64,000 bases of DNA from Anaspis maculata (Eukaryota > Arthropoda > Insecta > Coleoptera > Scraptiidae), in NCBI GenBank assembly GCA_949128115.1, contig OX421966.1, forward strand, positions 38,395,042 to 38,459,041, read 5' to 3'. The translations under genes were made by a program, and so were the position numbers. The notes below the pieces were generated by a model. That model saw nothing but the letters and a program-made list of their open reading frames with translations, did no database searches and was not told where the DNA came from. Of this stretch, positions 23,761 through 34,777 are shown one piece after another (the stretch's first letter is position 1; every line of letters begins with the position of its first letter).

Positions 23761-26700
23761 CAGTACTTCGTTGTTGTCGTCATCATTGTTATCGTTTCAG
23801 AAAAACCACCATGGAAAAACCTGCTAATAACCTGAGAGATTAATGCAGGGCAAAAGAAAAGCAGAAGAAGACATCTGAGTTTCATACAGTAATTGAGGGA
23901 GGCATCGACATCCTGCTGATGACTCAACAAAGCAAGAATTCCACCTACATGGATCACGGACGATCGGAGAGACGAAACAATTGTCGTACTTGAAGACATC
24001 TACTAAATCAACAAAACAGATACCTACGGTGAATCGAATATGATAGAACCCGAATTTACTCAAACTTCATCTCACCGAACATTCCAATACGAGGATATGA
24101 GGACTATAACAGGTGATGTCGAAGTAGCGCTCTAGAACAGTACTACGAGATATTATCTAAGAATATCTCATGAAACCCACAAAAAAGCAGCGGAAAACCA
24201 CTTCAATTTCCGAGGGTTTTCTTCTTATTTTTTTTAAAAGCTTTCAAGCTATTTGGTTGTTCTTTCAACAGATGTGGAGCAGATGATCACATGGTTTCCT
24301 TTCAAGAATTTTTTTTTGAAAGTATTCTTTTCAGGGAAATTGTATTTTTTTCTCTCTTCAACTCACCTTGTATAGTAAATGGATATCTAGTAGTTTAGTA
24401 CACAGTCGATGGTTGTCATTTATCTTCTTTTTTCATGATTCTTCTATCAACAGTTCACTGAAATCTTTTGGACTAACGGAACTATTCATAAAGTGGTCCG
24501 AATGACCTAATTTTAATCTTTCGAGCATGAAAGCCGAAGGTTTTTCATCATTTTTTGCGGGCCTTCACAGGATTTCACATACCGTTGTACTATTTTGGTG
24601 CGCTATTTTGAAATAAAATCACCCTATATATTATGTACCTACTTAGATTAATTCTTGTCAAGCATTTTGAAGCAACACATCGAAAGAGCTACCTCTTGGT
24701 GTAAAGATAGGTACATAATCAAGAAGAGACAAGAAGCCGGCGAAGCCAGGCGAATCATGAGCTGTAGAAAGACTGGTAGACTTTTCAATGCTTTTTTATC
24801 ACTTCAGTGCTTTTATGGTATTGCTTCGGAATTGCGATGGAGGCAACCTGGGGCCGCTTGACACCCCTTTTTTTCAGAGCTAAGAATAATGTGAATTTTG
24901 ACTACCAAAACGCAAGAAGTCAACGCACTTGATGGCGCGAGGCGCAAACCCAGTGATACTTCACTCAGCCATGTGAAGGCAATAGTCGCGGCGGAAGAAA
25001 AGAAGGAAACCAGCACTGCCGGCCGGTTTTATAGATTTGCTTTCCTTGTTTAAATTTTTTTATTCGATTGTAATTTTCCCATCTGTGACGGAAATGGTAA
25101 TGCGAAATACCAGATTCCCTATTGGAAATCAGCTAGTTTCCGTATTGCCATTGTATTCATCTCTTCATGTGCCTGAGTCAAGTGTGTTTTTCTGATCTGG
25201 TTATGTTTCGGCGACACTGTTCCGACGTGGCCGCCGCTCTCGAATCGATTGTCAATTCTGGGGCACCTGTGAAACTGGATGATTCATTGCGCTCACATAT
25301 CCATACTAACATAATGTTCCCCGGCGAAGGCTCCCGTTTTCCACCTTAAAAAGGGGCAGCCACGTATGGAACTGGAACTACCCAAAAGGGAAGTACCGTT
25401 AATTTTACCTAGATTTCAAGTATAGTATAATTAGTTTCCATTTTCACCGTTATCATCGAGATTGTAATTCTCTGTTATTTTTTTTTGAGCTGTTGATATA
25501 CTAAAATCGAACGAATGTGCTGTGTTTGCTTCCCGACTCGCATCACGTATGCCTTGATCTCACTTCACGACTCGAGGGACTGTGCTACCCCCTTTTCGGA
25601 AACCCTGTGTGAACTGGCTCAGCTGGCACGGTAGCAGATCTACAAAACTAGTACTTTCGTTGTCGAACCAGCTGGCATCATCACAAATCAAATTCGCAGC
25701 AATCGCCGTAACGGCACCAAAAGTGACAGAGAAGAGGCTGAGAAAATGACATAAGAGGGCGAGAAAATGGCATACATAGTAAGGTGCAAAATGACACAAT
25801 AATGAGGTTGGAAAATATCCAAAATGTAGGTATCGGAAATGAAAACACAGACCTGCTCTTTCATTTGTGTCACTTTAGTTTTGAATTTGAGTCAAATGTC
25901 GACTTTTCCGACAGAATTCACATGCAAATCTTGGAAGCCTCTTTTATATCAAGCAAAATAACTGTGATGGGTATTGGGCGTGATTTATTTTATTGAGACC
26001 TGATCCTCAATGTCCGCAACGTATGTTCGGGACATGAGGCTTTTCACGACCGATAAGATAATTTGAATGTTATGTGTTATGGACGACACCGCAGTATGTT
26101 CACCTGGGGACTCGCAACGCGGAAAAATATGACTTTTCTTTCTTTATTTCTGGGATCTTGGCGGGATACAAGAGCGCGCACGCGAGTGGGACGGCGATAT
26201 TGGCTTTGCATATAAAAATGGACCAGCGAGAAGTTTAAATGTTCGCGTATGAAATTTAGAGATAGTGCGACCTACATACATGACAGAATATAATATGTGT
26301 ATGAGACGAATGGTGGCCCCATAATTTTACGGCCCGCTTTAGTGTGTATGTATAGTTTGATGATGGCCCGACGTGACGTAGACTGAATAGATATGAAAAG
26401 GGGCACAAGAGCATTCTAAGAACGAGGGCGCGCAGGAGCTCTTTATGCAGAAGACCTTGACGGTAATACAGTTTTGCTTGGTTAGAGCTTGAGATTGACC
26501 TTTCGAGAACGTGGGTACAAATATTTTACGAAGGTGGCTCAGAAATGCTTCGCGAATGTTCGAACATCGAACAGTAGTTCCCACGTGAAGCATCGCCTCC
26601 ATCAAGCGTTTCATCGTAGCGTCGGTGCATCACAAAGTCCAAAAGACATGACAGAGAACTTGTACAATTCACTTCCGGTGAAGAATGCGGGCTTCTTTTT

Positions 26701-27050
26701 GTCCACAGAGTGCAGTTCAACTTGCCAATAGCCACGCTTCAAATCAAGAATGAAATTATCAAGGTTATTGCGAGATCAAACTCAAACGTTTTCATCTATG
26801 CGGACCGGAGGAGCCGCTCCGTGCAACAACCGCATTCAATCTCAAATACTGTGCGGAGGGAACATACAAGTGAACGAGAACAAGTGCATTGTACATATCG
26901 TGTAATTTACACACGGAAAATAAATGAACTGAGAACACAATCACAATAGCGCCTGCTGAGCCAGGTACAAGATAGTTTCAAAACACAAACAATACTGGCA
27001 GAGGGCCGCTTACAAACTAGACTGAAAAGAATTGAAGATTTTCCCAAATG
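23761..27050. other. unassigned DNA; one dispersed repeat at about 24350-24620
   Basis: No gene is supported. The segment 24350-24620 resembles 61280-61500 (shared CAACAGTNNACTGAAATCTT and flanking CACCCTRTA ends), suggesting a small non-autonomous element. The open frames of 60-90 codons have no motifs. Confidence 0.35.
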
Positions 27051-27428
27051 AAGACAGGGCATAAGGCTACCGCAATATAACAATTGAATTCAAAACGCAA
27101 CGTGCCGGATCTACATAACTTCAAGCTTTCTCGCAAGTAGAAGCAAAATGGAAAAGGACTTCCATGTGGCCGACGTGCTTGCCGAAGTCCTGGCGTCTTT
27201 ATTTCTGCCGCCCTTACCAGGCCACCGGACTTCCGACAGAAGACGGGGCATAAGGCCACCGCAATATAACAAATAAATTCAAAACGCAACGTGTCGGATC
27301 TACATAACTTCAAGCTTTCTCGCAAGTAGAAGCAAAATGGAAAAAGACTTCCATGTGGCCGACGTGCTTGCCGAAGTCCTGGCGTCTTTATTTCTGCCGC
27401 CCTTACCAGGCCACCGGACTTCCGACGG
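27051..27428. repeat. tandem duplication of a 189-bp unit
   Basis: Positions 27051-27239 and 27240-27428 are direct repeats. The start AAGACRGGGCATAAGG recurs with a period of 189 bp, and both copies end in ACCGGACTTCCGAC. I see only about half a dozen differences, so the duplication is recent. The open frames across it are duplicated shadows and give no recognisable protein. Confidence 0.85.
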
Positions 27429-28949
27429 ATGTTCTTGGTGTCGGCTCGTGGTTCCCGGAAGTTCTGCTAGCTCAGCCGGGGAGTTGTCGGTAATTCAAAA
27501 TAACAGGGCGCCCAGGCCTGACGTAGCTTCGGCCGCCGCCTGGTGATGTTGGGCTGAGAAACTCTTCAACCGTCGGTGCCGTGGGCCTGGAGGACAGAAA
27601 ACAGAAACGGATCAGCACACACAACGCGTGGCAAAATGGAGGATAAGTAATACTGACGGTATCCAAGGCGACGATCCGGCACATTTCAGATGACAGATCC
27701 GGCTAGACAATTATACATAAGCTAAACACTAGAACACGCAAAAAAAACTCCAGTCGCGTGTCCGCTCCGGTTTTTCTAGGTTATGGCATTGACACTTCGT
27801 CGACATAAAGTTTTGGTGGCGGTTGTGATTCTCGCCTCTATTGACACGAGCACTCAGCAGCTCTTTGAATTTTCGCCGAGGCGGGAAGTTTGGCCCATCG
27901 ATACATAATAAAACCACTTAACTTTGATTCGGTAGCCGACGATGCAAATGGCGGCGTAAGTTCGGCAGCAAGCACGGCTGGCGGTGGAAAATAGCGATAG
28001 CCGGCAGCGGTGGAAACTCTAGCGGCTGTGGAACGTGGAAAATAGCGACGGAAAATGAGCAATAGTGCCGGAAAAGGGCCCCTAAGGACGTATTCACCAT
28101 GATTTGCCATTCCGCAGTGCAAGCAGTGCTTCATTTATCTGTAGAAGATGACGCCGAGGCGGCCGACGACCGTTTCCTACTTGTGCAGCATGGTCGGTAC
28201 GAATTCGGCGACAGAAAAGAACGAGTTTTTCGCTCGAAATGATTTATATAGCTTGCGCTTATCACCGAAAAACTTCACTGAAAAAAACACGAGCCTGCAC
28301 GTCACACGTGAAACGGGTGGTGACAACACCAAAATTCCTAGGTCTTACTAGAAGTAACCAGGAAACGGCCTCGCGCAACTGGTGGTGTGCATTGAAGCGA
28401 ACCACCGTTCGTCCGAAAATCCGAACGTAATAAGGTGTCATCAGTTCGCGGAAAGGAACAGCTGTTCATTTTGGTGATGGCATTGCCATGGTCGGCACTA
28501 ACATCACCATTGCCGACCAAGCACACTCCACAGTCCAGACGCGTTCTGCCATCATTTTAAGGTGATTCTAACGACTAATGACGACCATGCGAGCTTGTAC
28601 TACGTCGTGTTCCAACAAACTGTTCAAAAGTTCCAAAGCTTCTCGCTGCTTCGCCATTGGGAAGCGTCTTGGAGTTTGTCGTATCAGAACGACACGGCAT
28701 TCTCAGCGTTACACTGCTCTAAACTCAACTGTCGTTCATTTGGTTGCATTGATTCAGATTTAATAGATTTTTCTTCCATGGGGTTAAGTAGAATGGCGTT
28801 CAGCTAGACTTCGCCCCTCGCTTCGCCCCTAAATGAAAAGGATTTTGTTCACTGTTTTTATATTTCTCACAAATGAAGCCCATTAATTTATCATCAATAA
28901 TACTATTTCACTATGAGAATCACATCATTTGAGGCCTTGTCTGAAGTAT
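27429..28949. other. unassigned DNA
   Basis: No gene or element boundary is supported. Several overlapping short frames on both strands lack motifs. Confidence 0.35.
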
Positions 28950-30213
28950 CTAATTCTTACTTGGTGATGCTCGGTCGGGGGTGTATGGCGTGGATCTTGG
29001 CACTTCACAGGGAGGTATCCTTGGTCCATCGCTGTTCCTTCTGTACGTCAATGACCTCCCGGAGTACATTACTGAGGCGAAAGTATTGCTGTATGCCGAT
29101 GACACTACTATCCTGGTGAGTGGCCATGATCCAGCTGAGGTGGCTCGCCGGGTGGACCGGGCGCTCCGGGAGTTTGCCGCGTGGTGCGAAAGAAATCGTT
29201 TAATAATTAATTTATCAAAAACAGTCATTATAGAGTTTGCGGGAGCCGCGGAGCCCAAGATGTGTGGCTTCGGCTTTGGTGGGGCGGATCTGCCGATGTC
29301 GCAGGATTGCAGATTCTTGGGAGTTCAGATTGACGGCAGATTGGGTTGGAGCCTGCAGGTAGAAAGCGTGTGCGCCCAAACTCAACAAGTCATTTTTTGC
29401 CATTTTCAACTTGAGAAGAATATTGAATACGCCTGATCTTGTTACAATTTACTATGCTAATTTTCACTCCGTGCTCTCTTACGGTATTACCGTCTGGGGT
29501 CAGGCGACTCAAATTGGGAGAGTATTCATGATACAAAAAAGAGTCATTAGAATCATGTTTGATCTGGCGCGCACGGGCTCCTGCAGACCTATGTTCAAGA
29601 CTCATGGGATCCTCACGGTGGCGTGTGTCTACTTGCTGAAGTTACTGACATACATCCATTGTAAGCAGGATCAAACGAAAAAAGCAAGAGACGTTCATTC
29701 GTACGACACGCGAAACAGGAGCGACCTTGTCATTGACAGATATTTTCACTCATACTATACGAGGTCACCAGTGTGTGCCGGCTCAAAAATGTACAACATG
29801 CTTCCTGGCGCGTTTAGGCAGCTTCCTCCAAGGGCTTTCAGGAAAAAACTAGAATTGCTTCTCGCAGAGCACTGTTTCTACACGGTTGTCGAGTTTGAAA
29901 GGTTTTTGAATGAAAGACCAAATACCTGAGATCTACCAAAGTCTCTGATTGACTGACACTTGTTTTTTTACTAAACTGTAAATGTTATTATTTTGTCATA
30001 TATCAATTCTGATCGATTTATGTGATTGTTTTAACTGTGAAATGTACGAGCATTCAAAATTTCATTAGATAATATTATATTTGTTTCTATTAATTAGGAA
30101 CTTACTTATCTGTGATAATTGTCTGTACCTAACTACCATACCACTGACTTGACCATTTTTTTAACAAATGCAACAAGGTTCAATAAATACTATTATTATT
30201 ATTATTATTATTA
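28950..30213 (+). mobile_element. 5'-truncated non-LTR retrotransposon with (ATT)n tail
   Basis: Only the distal part of an RT-type LINE is left. It holds the last RT motifs, a C-terminal domain, a 3'UTR (29930-30180), CAATAAATA, and a run of ATT repeats (30190-30212). The 5' break lies near 28950. Truncation at the 5' end and the simple-repeat tail are typical of target-primed insertion. It looks closest to CR1/L2-like or I-like clades; I cannot decide between them. Confidence 0.8.
28981..29929 (+). pseudogene. LINE reverse transcriptase, C-terminal fragment, frameshifted
   Basis: The first frame (28981-29436) holds the RT motifs SQGGILGPSLFLLYVNDLP and LLYADDTTILVSG (catalytic YADD). The next frame (29411-29929) continues the protein with the post-RT domain, including LSYGITVWG and HSYDTRNR, and ends at TAG/TGA-type stops near 29929. 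The frame changes at about 29400-29436, so one indel has broken the gene. The endonuclease and the N-terminal RT motifs are absent. It is non-functional as it stands. Confidence 0.85.
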
Positions 30214-31649
30214 AGAAAAGAAGCTCGTCATGCTTGTATCGACGAGATCGTAATGAATAGCATCTGTTTCAGAGGATCGAAAAATTCCATCGCAGAACGT
30301 CCATTTGTGGAAATTCAGCAGTTGAACAGAACATTTTCATGAGGAATTTCATCATCTGCCACCAACAAATCGCCACCTTCCACCATCCTGGCCACTATCA
30401 GTCACCTCGTCCAAAAAACGCAGAAGCAAGGACTTGCCGGCGCTATTAAATATCTACCAATAGATATCTCTACATTGATGGTTGATAAAAACTCGATGGG
30501 ATCTATTCATGCGCTGCAACCATACCTGGATATTTACTGACAGCCCCTCTCACAGTAGAGTCGGTGGAGATGGAGATAATAAAAAATTCTCATCGGAGAT
30601 TGCCACTCTGCCTTCTAGCAGCGAAAGTGCGAGTGTAGAGGAGTATCCCCTTAGAACCATTAAAGTTGGCTCCGAAATAGTTTGCCGGCATCAGAAGAGA
30701 CAAAAACCTCCCAAGGAAATGAAGGCCGCTGCTTAGGCCGACAGCAAGAGGAGCGGAAGGGGGGGCGCCGAGGCGTTTTTGTAGCCGTTGTAGCCGATGT
30801 TGTCGACAGGACGCCGCGGCGTGTGAGGGCGAGGGTTCATAGGGGGCGCCCGTTCAGATATTAACCCCAGCTGGATGATGCATGTCTGCAAGTGGCAGAG
30901 CTGCTGGAGTCGGGTAATAACTCATGTCAGTCGTCGAGCAAAGAGGGAAGGTGGGTGGAAACGTGCGAGGGGCGCATGATGGTAGAGTAAAGGTTCTGTA
31001 TCACCTCCTGGACGTGACGGGGAATCTCGACGACGACGGCCGGAGCATCCCTCAGACTTATTGACAGACACCTTATTGCCTCACGCGTGACCGGACAGCA
31101 GAAGCAGGCCGTTTTTAATTGGCGTCGCGGCGCCGCTTTTGTCAGTGGCAGAGCCCCGGGCACAATCCCGGGAGTCTATATCAATTCCGGGGCTGGACGT
31201 CGGCGGATAGTGTGTACGTACGCTGGACGAACGTTGCACAGGGAGCGCGGAGGGGTTCTTTACCGCGCTGCTTTGCAGTAACGTCAGGCGTCGTGCGAGC
31301 TTGGAGGACAGAAGATGTATTTTTCAACAGTCATACCCGCATTAGTGAACGTCCGGAATTGTAATTGCCCTGTGTGCTGGCTGGCTGGCAGGAAAAGTGA
31401 TTAGAATTGCGAGGATAGACTCACTTCGCCACTTTCGGAGACAGTGTTGCGACTGAGAATGAATTTACTCACTTTTTCTTGCCTCGAAAATTGGAATGGC
31501 ATCACCTTATAATGTAAAAACAACTAATCTTACATTGCATACTGCAGAACTCGTCGTCGCGATGTCATCTGTCAAATATAAATGTTGCGTAAATGTCGCG
31601 AGGCTCTCGTCCAAGTGTCGCACGATTCGGGCAACTTTTGCTGGATAGA
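30214..31649. other. unassigned DNA with a CpG-rich part
   Basis: About 30.7-31.3 kb is G+C- and CpG-rich compared with its surroundings. No coherent protein is recognised. Confidence 0.35.
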
Positions 31650-32885
31650 AGTACCTACAGTAGCCCAGGAATTTTAGGTGAAATTTTGGTCAAACCCTGA
31701 AATAAATATGTCCCTTTTGAAAATTTGCACAAATGACTTCCAAGCAATGCTAAACAACATACTGAAAGCTCCCTTCCAGCAAGTGTGCGGAACATAGATG
31801 TTTTGGGCAAGAAAGGAATAAGTGCCGCCAGATCTCGTAGCGCCGGATTGAGAGATGATGGAAAAGCCTAACTGCAGACTTGATTTTGCTCTTTTATTTT
31901 GTTTCTGTATGCTGAATTTGGTTCCAATCCATCCAATAGATTTTGAATAATTAAATCGTAAAGTTTTGAATTTGGGTAATTTTCAGTATTTGACATATGA
32001 CAGATAAAGAAGTACTTTTAACTGCTCTGAATACAGTTTTTCAAACGCTTGCAAAGGACATATTGCATTCCAAGTTCTGTGAAATAGAGATCCTGTCATT
32101 TTTTGGCAGTGACTTTTATGTTTGACAGATGACAGCCAAAAACTGATGGGCTCATTCGACAGCAAAACTATGTTTGCATACGAAATTTCAATTTGATCAA
32201 ATCAACCGTTTGGTAGTTATCGTGAAATATCACAGACAGACACACTCACAGCCAGACACACACAAAGTCAGACACACAGACAGACAAACTTTAATCTGGA
32301 AATGATTCTGATCGTCTCAGGGAGGCTCAAAATGGGTATTCCCGGGTTCATCTCGAAAAATGTTTTTTAGCGTCTTCACAATACTTTCCCTTCCTTTTGG
32401 TTGGTAGGTCAGAAGGAGGAAAATCACGGAACTCTGTTTTCAAATGTCGATTAGCTTGATTGAATGGCATTCAAACCAACCAGGGTCCTTCAAAATTTTA
32501 AGGAAACCAAATTTTACCGAGTTAGCACTGTCGCAGAACTTACATCCTTCTTGCCTTCTTGCTCATCAAAAACTATGACGCTCACATTTCAAGGCCTGAA
32601 GCTTCCAGTACGTGCATCAGCATTGTTTGAGGGACACGTTGGTCAACGTTGAGACTTACAGTACCCTCTTCTGAGCTACAGCAAGAGTTTATCTGATTTG
32701 GTGGCACTTACTCCTTTCTTGCCCAAAAAAAACTATGTTCCGCACACTTGTCGGGCCGGAGCTTCTAGTATGTTGTTCAGCATGGGTGGAAGGCCGTTTG
32801 TGCAGAATTTCAAAAGGGACATATTTATTTCAGGGCCAAACCCTAAAATGCCTGGGCTACAGAGATTGTCGTACTATGGCACTGC
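31650..32885. mobile_element. TIR/foldback element, arms about 190 bp
   Basis: The left arm (about 31650-31840) and right arm (about 32695-32885) are inverted: TAGCCCAGGAATTTTAGG against CCTAAAATGCCTGGGCTA, GAAATAAATATGTCCCTTTT against its complement, and AAGTGTGCGGAACATAG against CTATGTTCCGCACACTT. A second, more divergent copy of the right-arm unit lies at about 32520-32650. The interior carries the second copy of the 6.15-6.5 kb dispersed repeat. No transposase is present. Confidence 0.65.
31905..32290 (+). repeat. dispersed repeat, copy 2 (partner 6150-6530)
   Basis: It is direct-orientation homologue of the repeat at 6150-6530, including TTTGACAGATGACAGCC (32123-32139). It ends in a CAGACA/CACACA microsatellite from 32232. 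Confidence 0.6.
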
Positions 32886-34433
32886 ACGGATTGAACGATC
32901 ATACTAGAAGCCTTGGCATGATCAGTCCTCAATCTAGGATACGGAGTCTTGATTGCTTCGGCGGTTTACATAGGCAGCCTAGCAACACACAACGTGCACG
33001 AAATTCGAGATTTATGCAGTAGTACAAAGCGCGCATGCGGGTTTTACCTACTTGATATGATATATGATATGATAATCATCAGAATGTTTTTTGTTTCTCT
33101 GGCCTGAAATTCACCTGTCGCCAACCTCTCATCTATACTCCGTTTTATCTAATCTTGTCCAATAAAACACGACCACGCTTGTCTTTGATCAACTGGAGAT
33201 CGGAAATCGCTTGTTCTTATCCCTGGAGCTTCTGTTGGCACAACCAAAATGCTTATTTTTGTACTTGTTGCACTCTCTAACACTTCTCGGTATTTATAGT
33301 GTGTTCAATGCTGTCAAAGGCGTTTTTGAAACATAAGAAAAAAAATGATGTGCCAGAGTTAGAATCTAGTCTCAACTATTAAAGTGATTAACTGTCAGTT
33401 CCACAAAAAAGATGATCAGCGATCAAGACTGATTGCAGATTAACTGAACTTTTTTCTGCTGAATTCTAAGCGATTACCCCCAAAAAATGCCTGAAATCTG
33501 TACTAGACCCACCATCTTCTCATTATTAAGAGATAAACCAGCATTTTCATTGATCAGTCAGCTACAAATTGACTAACAAAAATCCCGAATCAACTAATCT
33601 CGTATTATCTGTTTTGTGGAACCCACGGTTAGACCGACAGTCCAGCACAGCAAACATCAGTTTTGCAAATTTGATTGCAATCATTTGTCTCCTTCAGTCC
33701 ATCAAGGTATGCGATTTTTCAACCCAAATGAAAAATGTCATCGGCAACTCCGAGGGCAACTCTGGTTTTTTCATCAATAAAATGAAAATATACCTACTAA
33801 TGAGTGATCGAATAATTTTCTCCTCAAGTCGCCTGTCGGGAATCTGGCCGAAAAACGTGACTACCAAGGAGACCGAGGCCTACTTTGAAGAGAAATTTAT
33901 TCGATCACTCTCTATTTGTTGAACCTAAGGACGGCATTTCCTAGCATAAAAAATGGCTGAAACAGACTGCGGATAAGCTGCAGAGCGAAAGAGAAACAGA
34001 TAGATTCTTGTGGCGTGAGTTTCTGCCAAATCTGACCAGCTAAAAATGTAAGAAAGAAATGAGTCATTCAAATCTGGGCTGGCAAGAGAATGAAAACATT
34101 TTTTTGAAAACAATATAGAAATTTTGAAAAAAATGAGTTTTCCGAATTTTGGAATTTTTAAATACTTATTAATTTTCATTCTAGATTTCAGATTACTCTG
34201 CTTTTTTTCAAGTCTCTTACTCCACGGATTCTCATAAAACTCACGTTTGAAGAAAAAACACTAGGAAATGCCGTCCTTGAGTAGTTAAGGTGGTCGGAAT
34301 ATTGATCAAATAATACAGTTTTCTGTCAGTTCCAGTAACCTTATTCTCTGGAAGAACGAAGAAAACTACCATTTAGGTCTCTTTTGAAAGCTACAAGAAT
34401 GGTCTTCAACGTAACGAGCTGAAATTTTGAATT
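32886..34433. other. unassigned DNA
   Basis: No gene is supported. There is a possible internal inverted match between GAGTGATCGAATAATTTTCTC (about 33802) and GAAATTTATTCGATCACTC (33892), suggesting a small MITE of about 110 bp. Confidence 0.35.
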
Positions 34434-34777
34434 ATTGAAAAATTTTTTTTTTTTTTTTATTAACATCCAAATTCAATTACAATCTGTCACGAGTGACATT
34501 CAATAATTTATACGACACTTAACACTCTGGAAGGGGAAAGACCACTGTCTGCTCCCCCAATGCATTGACTATATACATGACATGTTAAAAAATTTCAATT
34601 AATATGAATAAAATAAAATCAATGTCAAGACACAAACACCTTAACAGACTTAACAAACATAAATCACGCGGAACATAAAATGAGTACTTATAATACAAAT
34701 AAAAGGCAGACTACAGAAGCCATTCTGAAGTAGTGGCAGGCATCGCGAGTGGGGCGATCTCGTTCGCTCATCACTGG

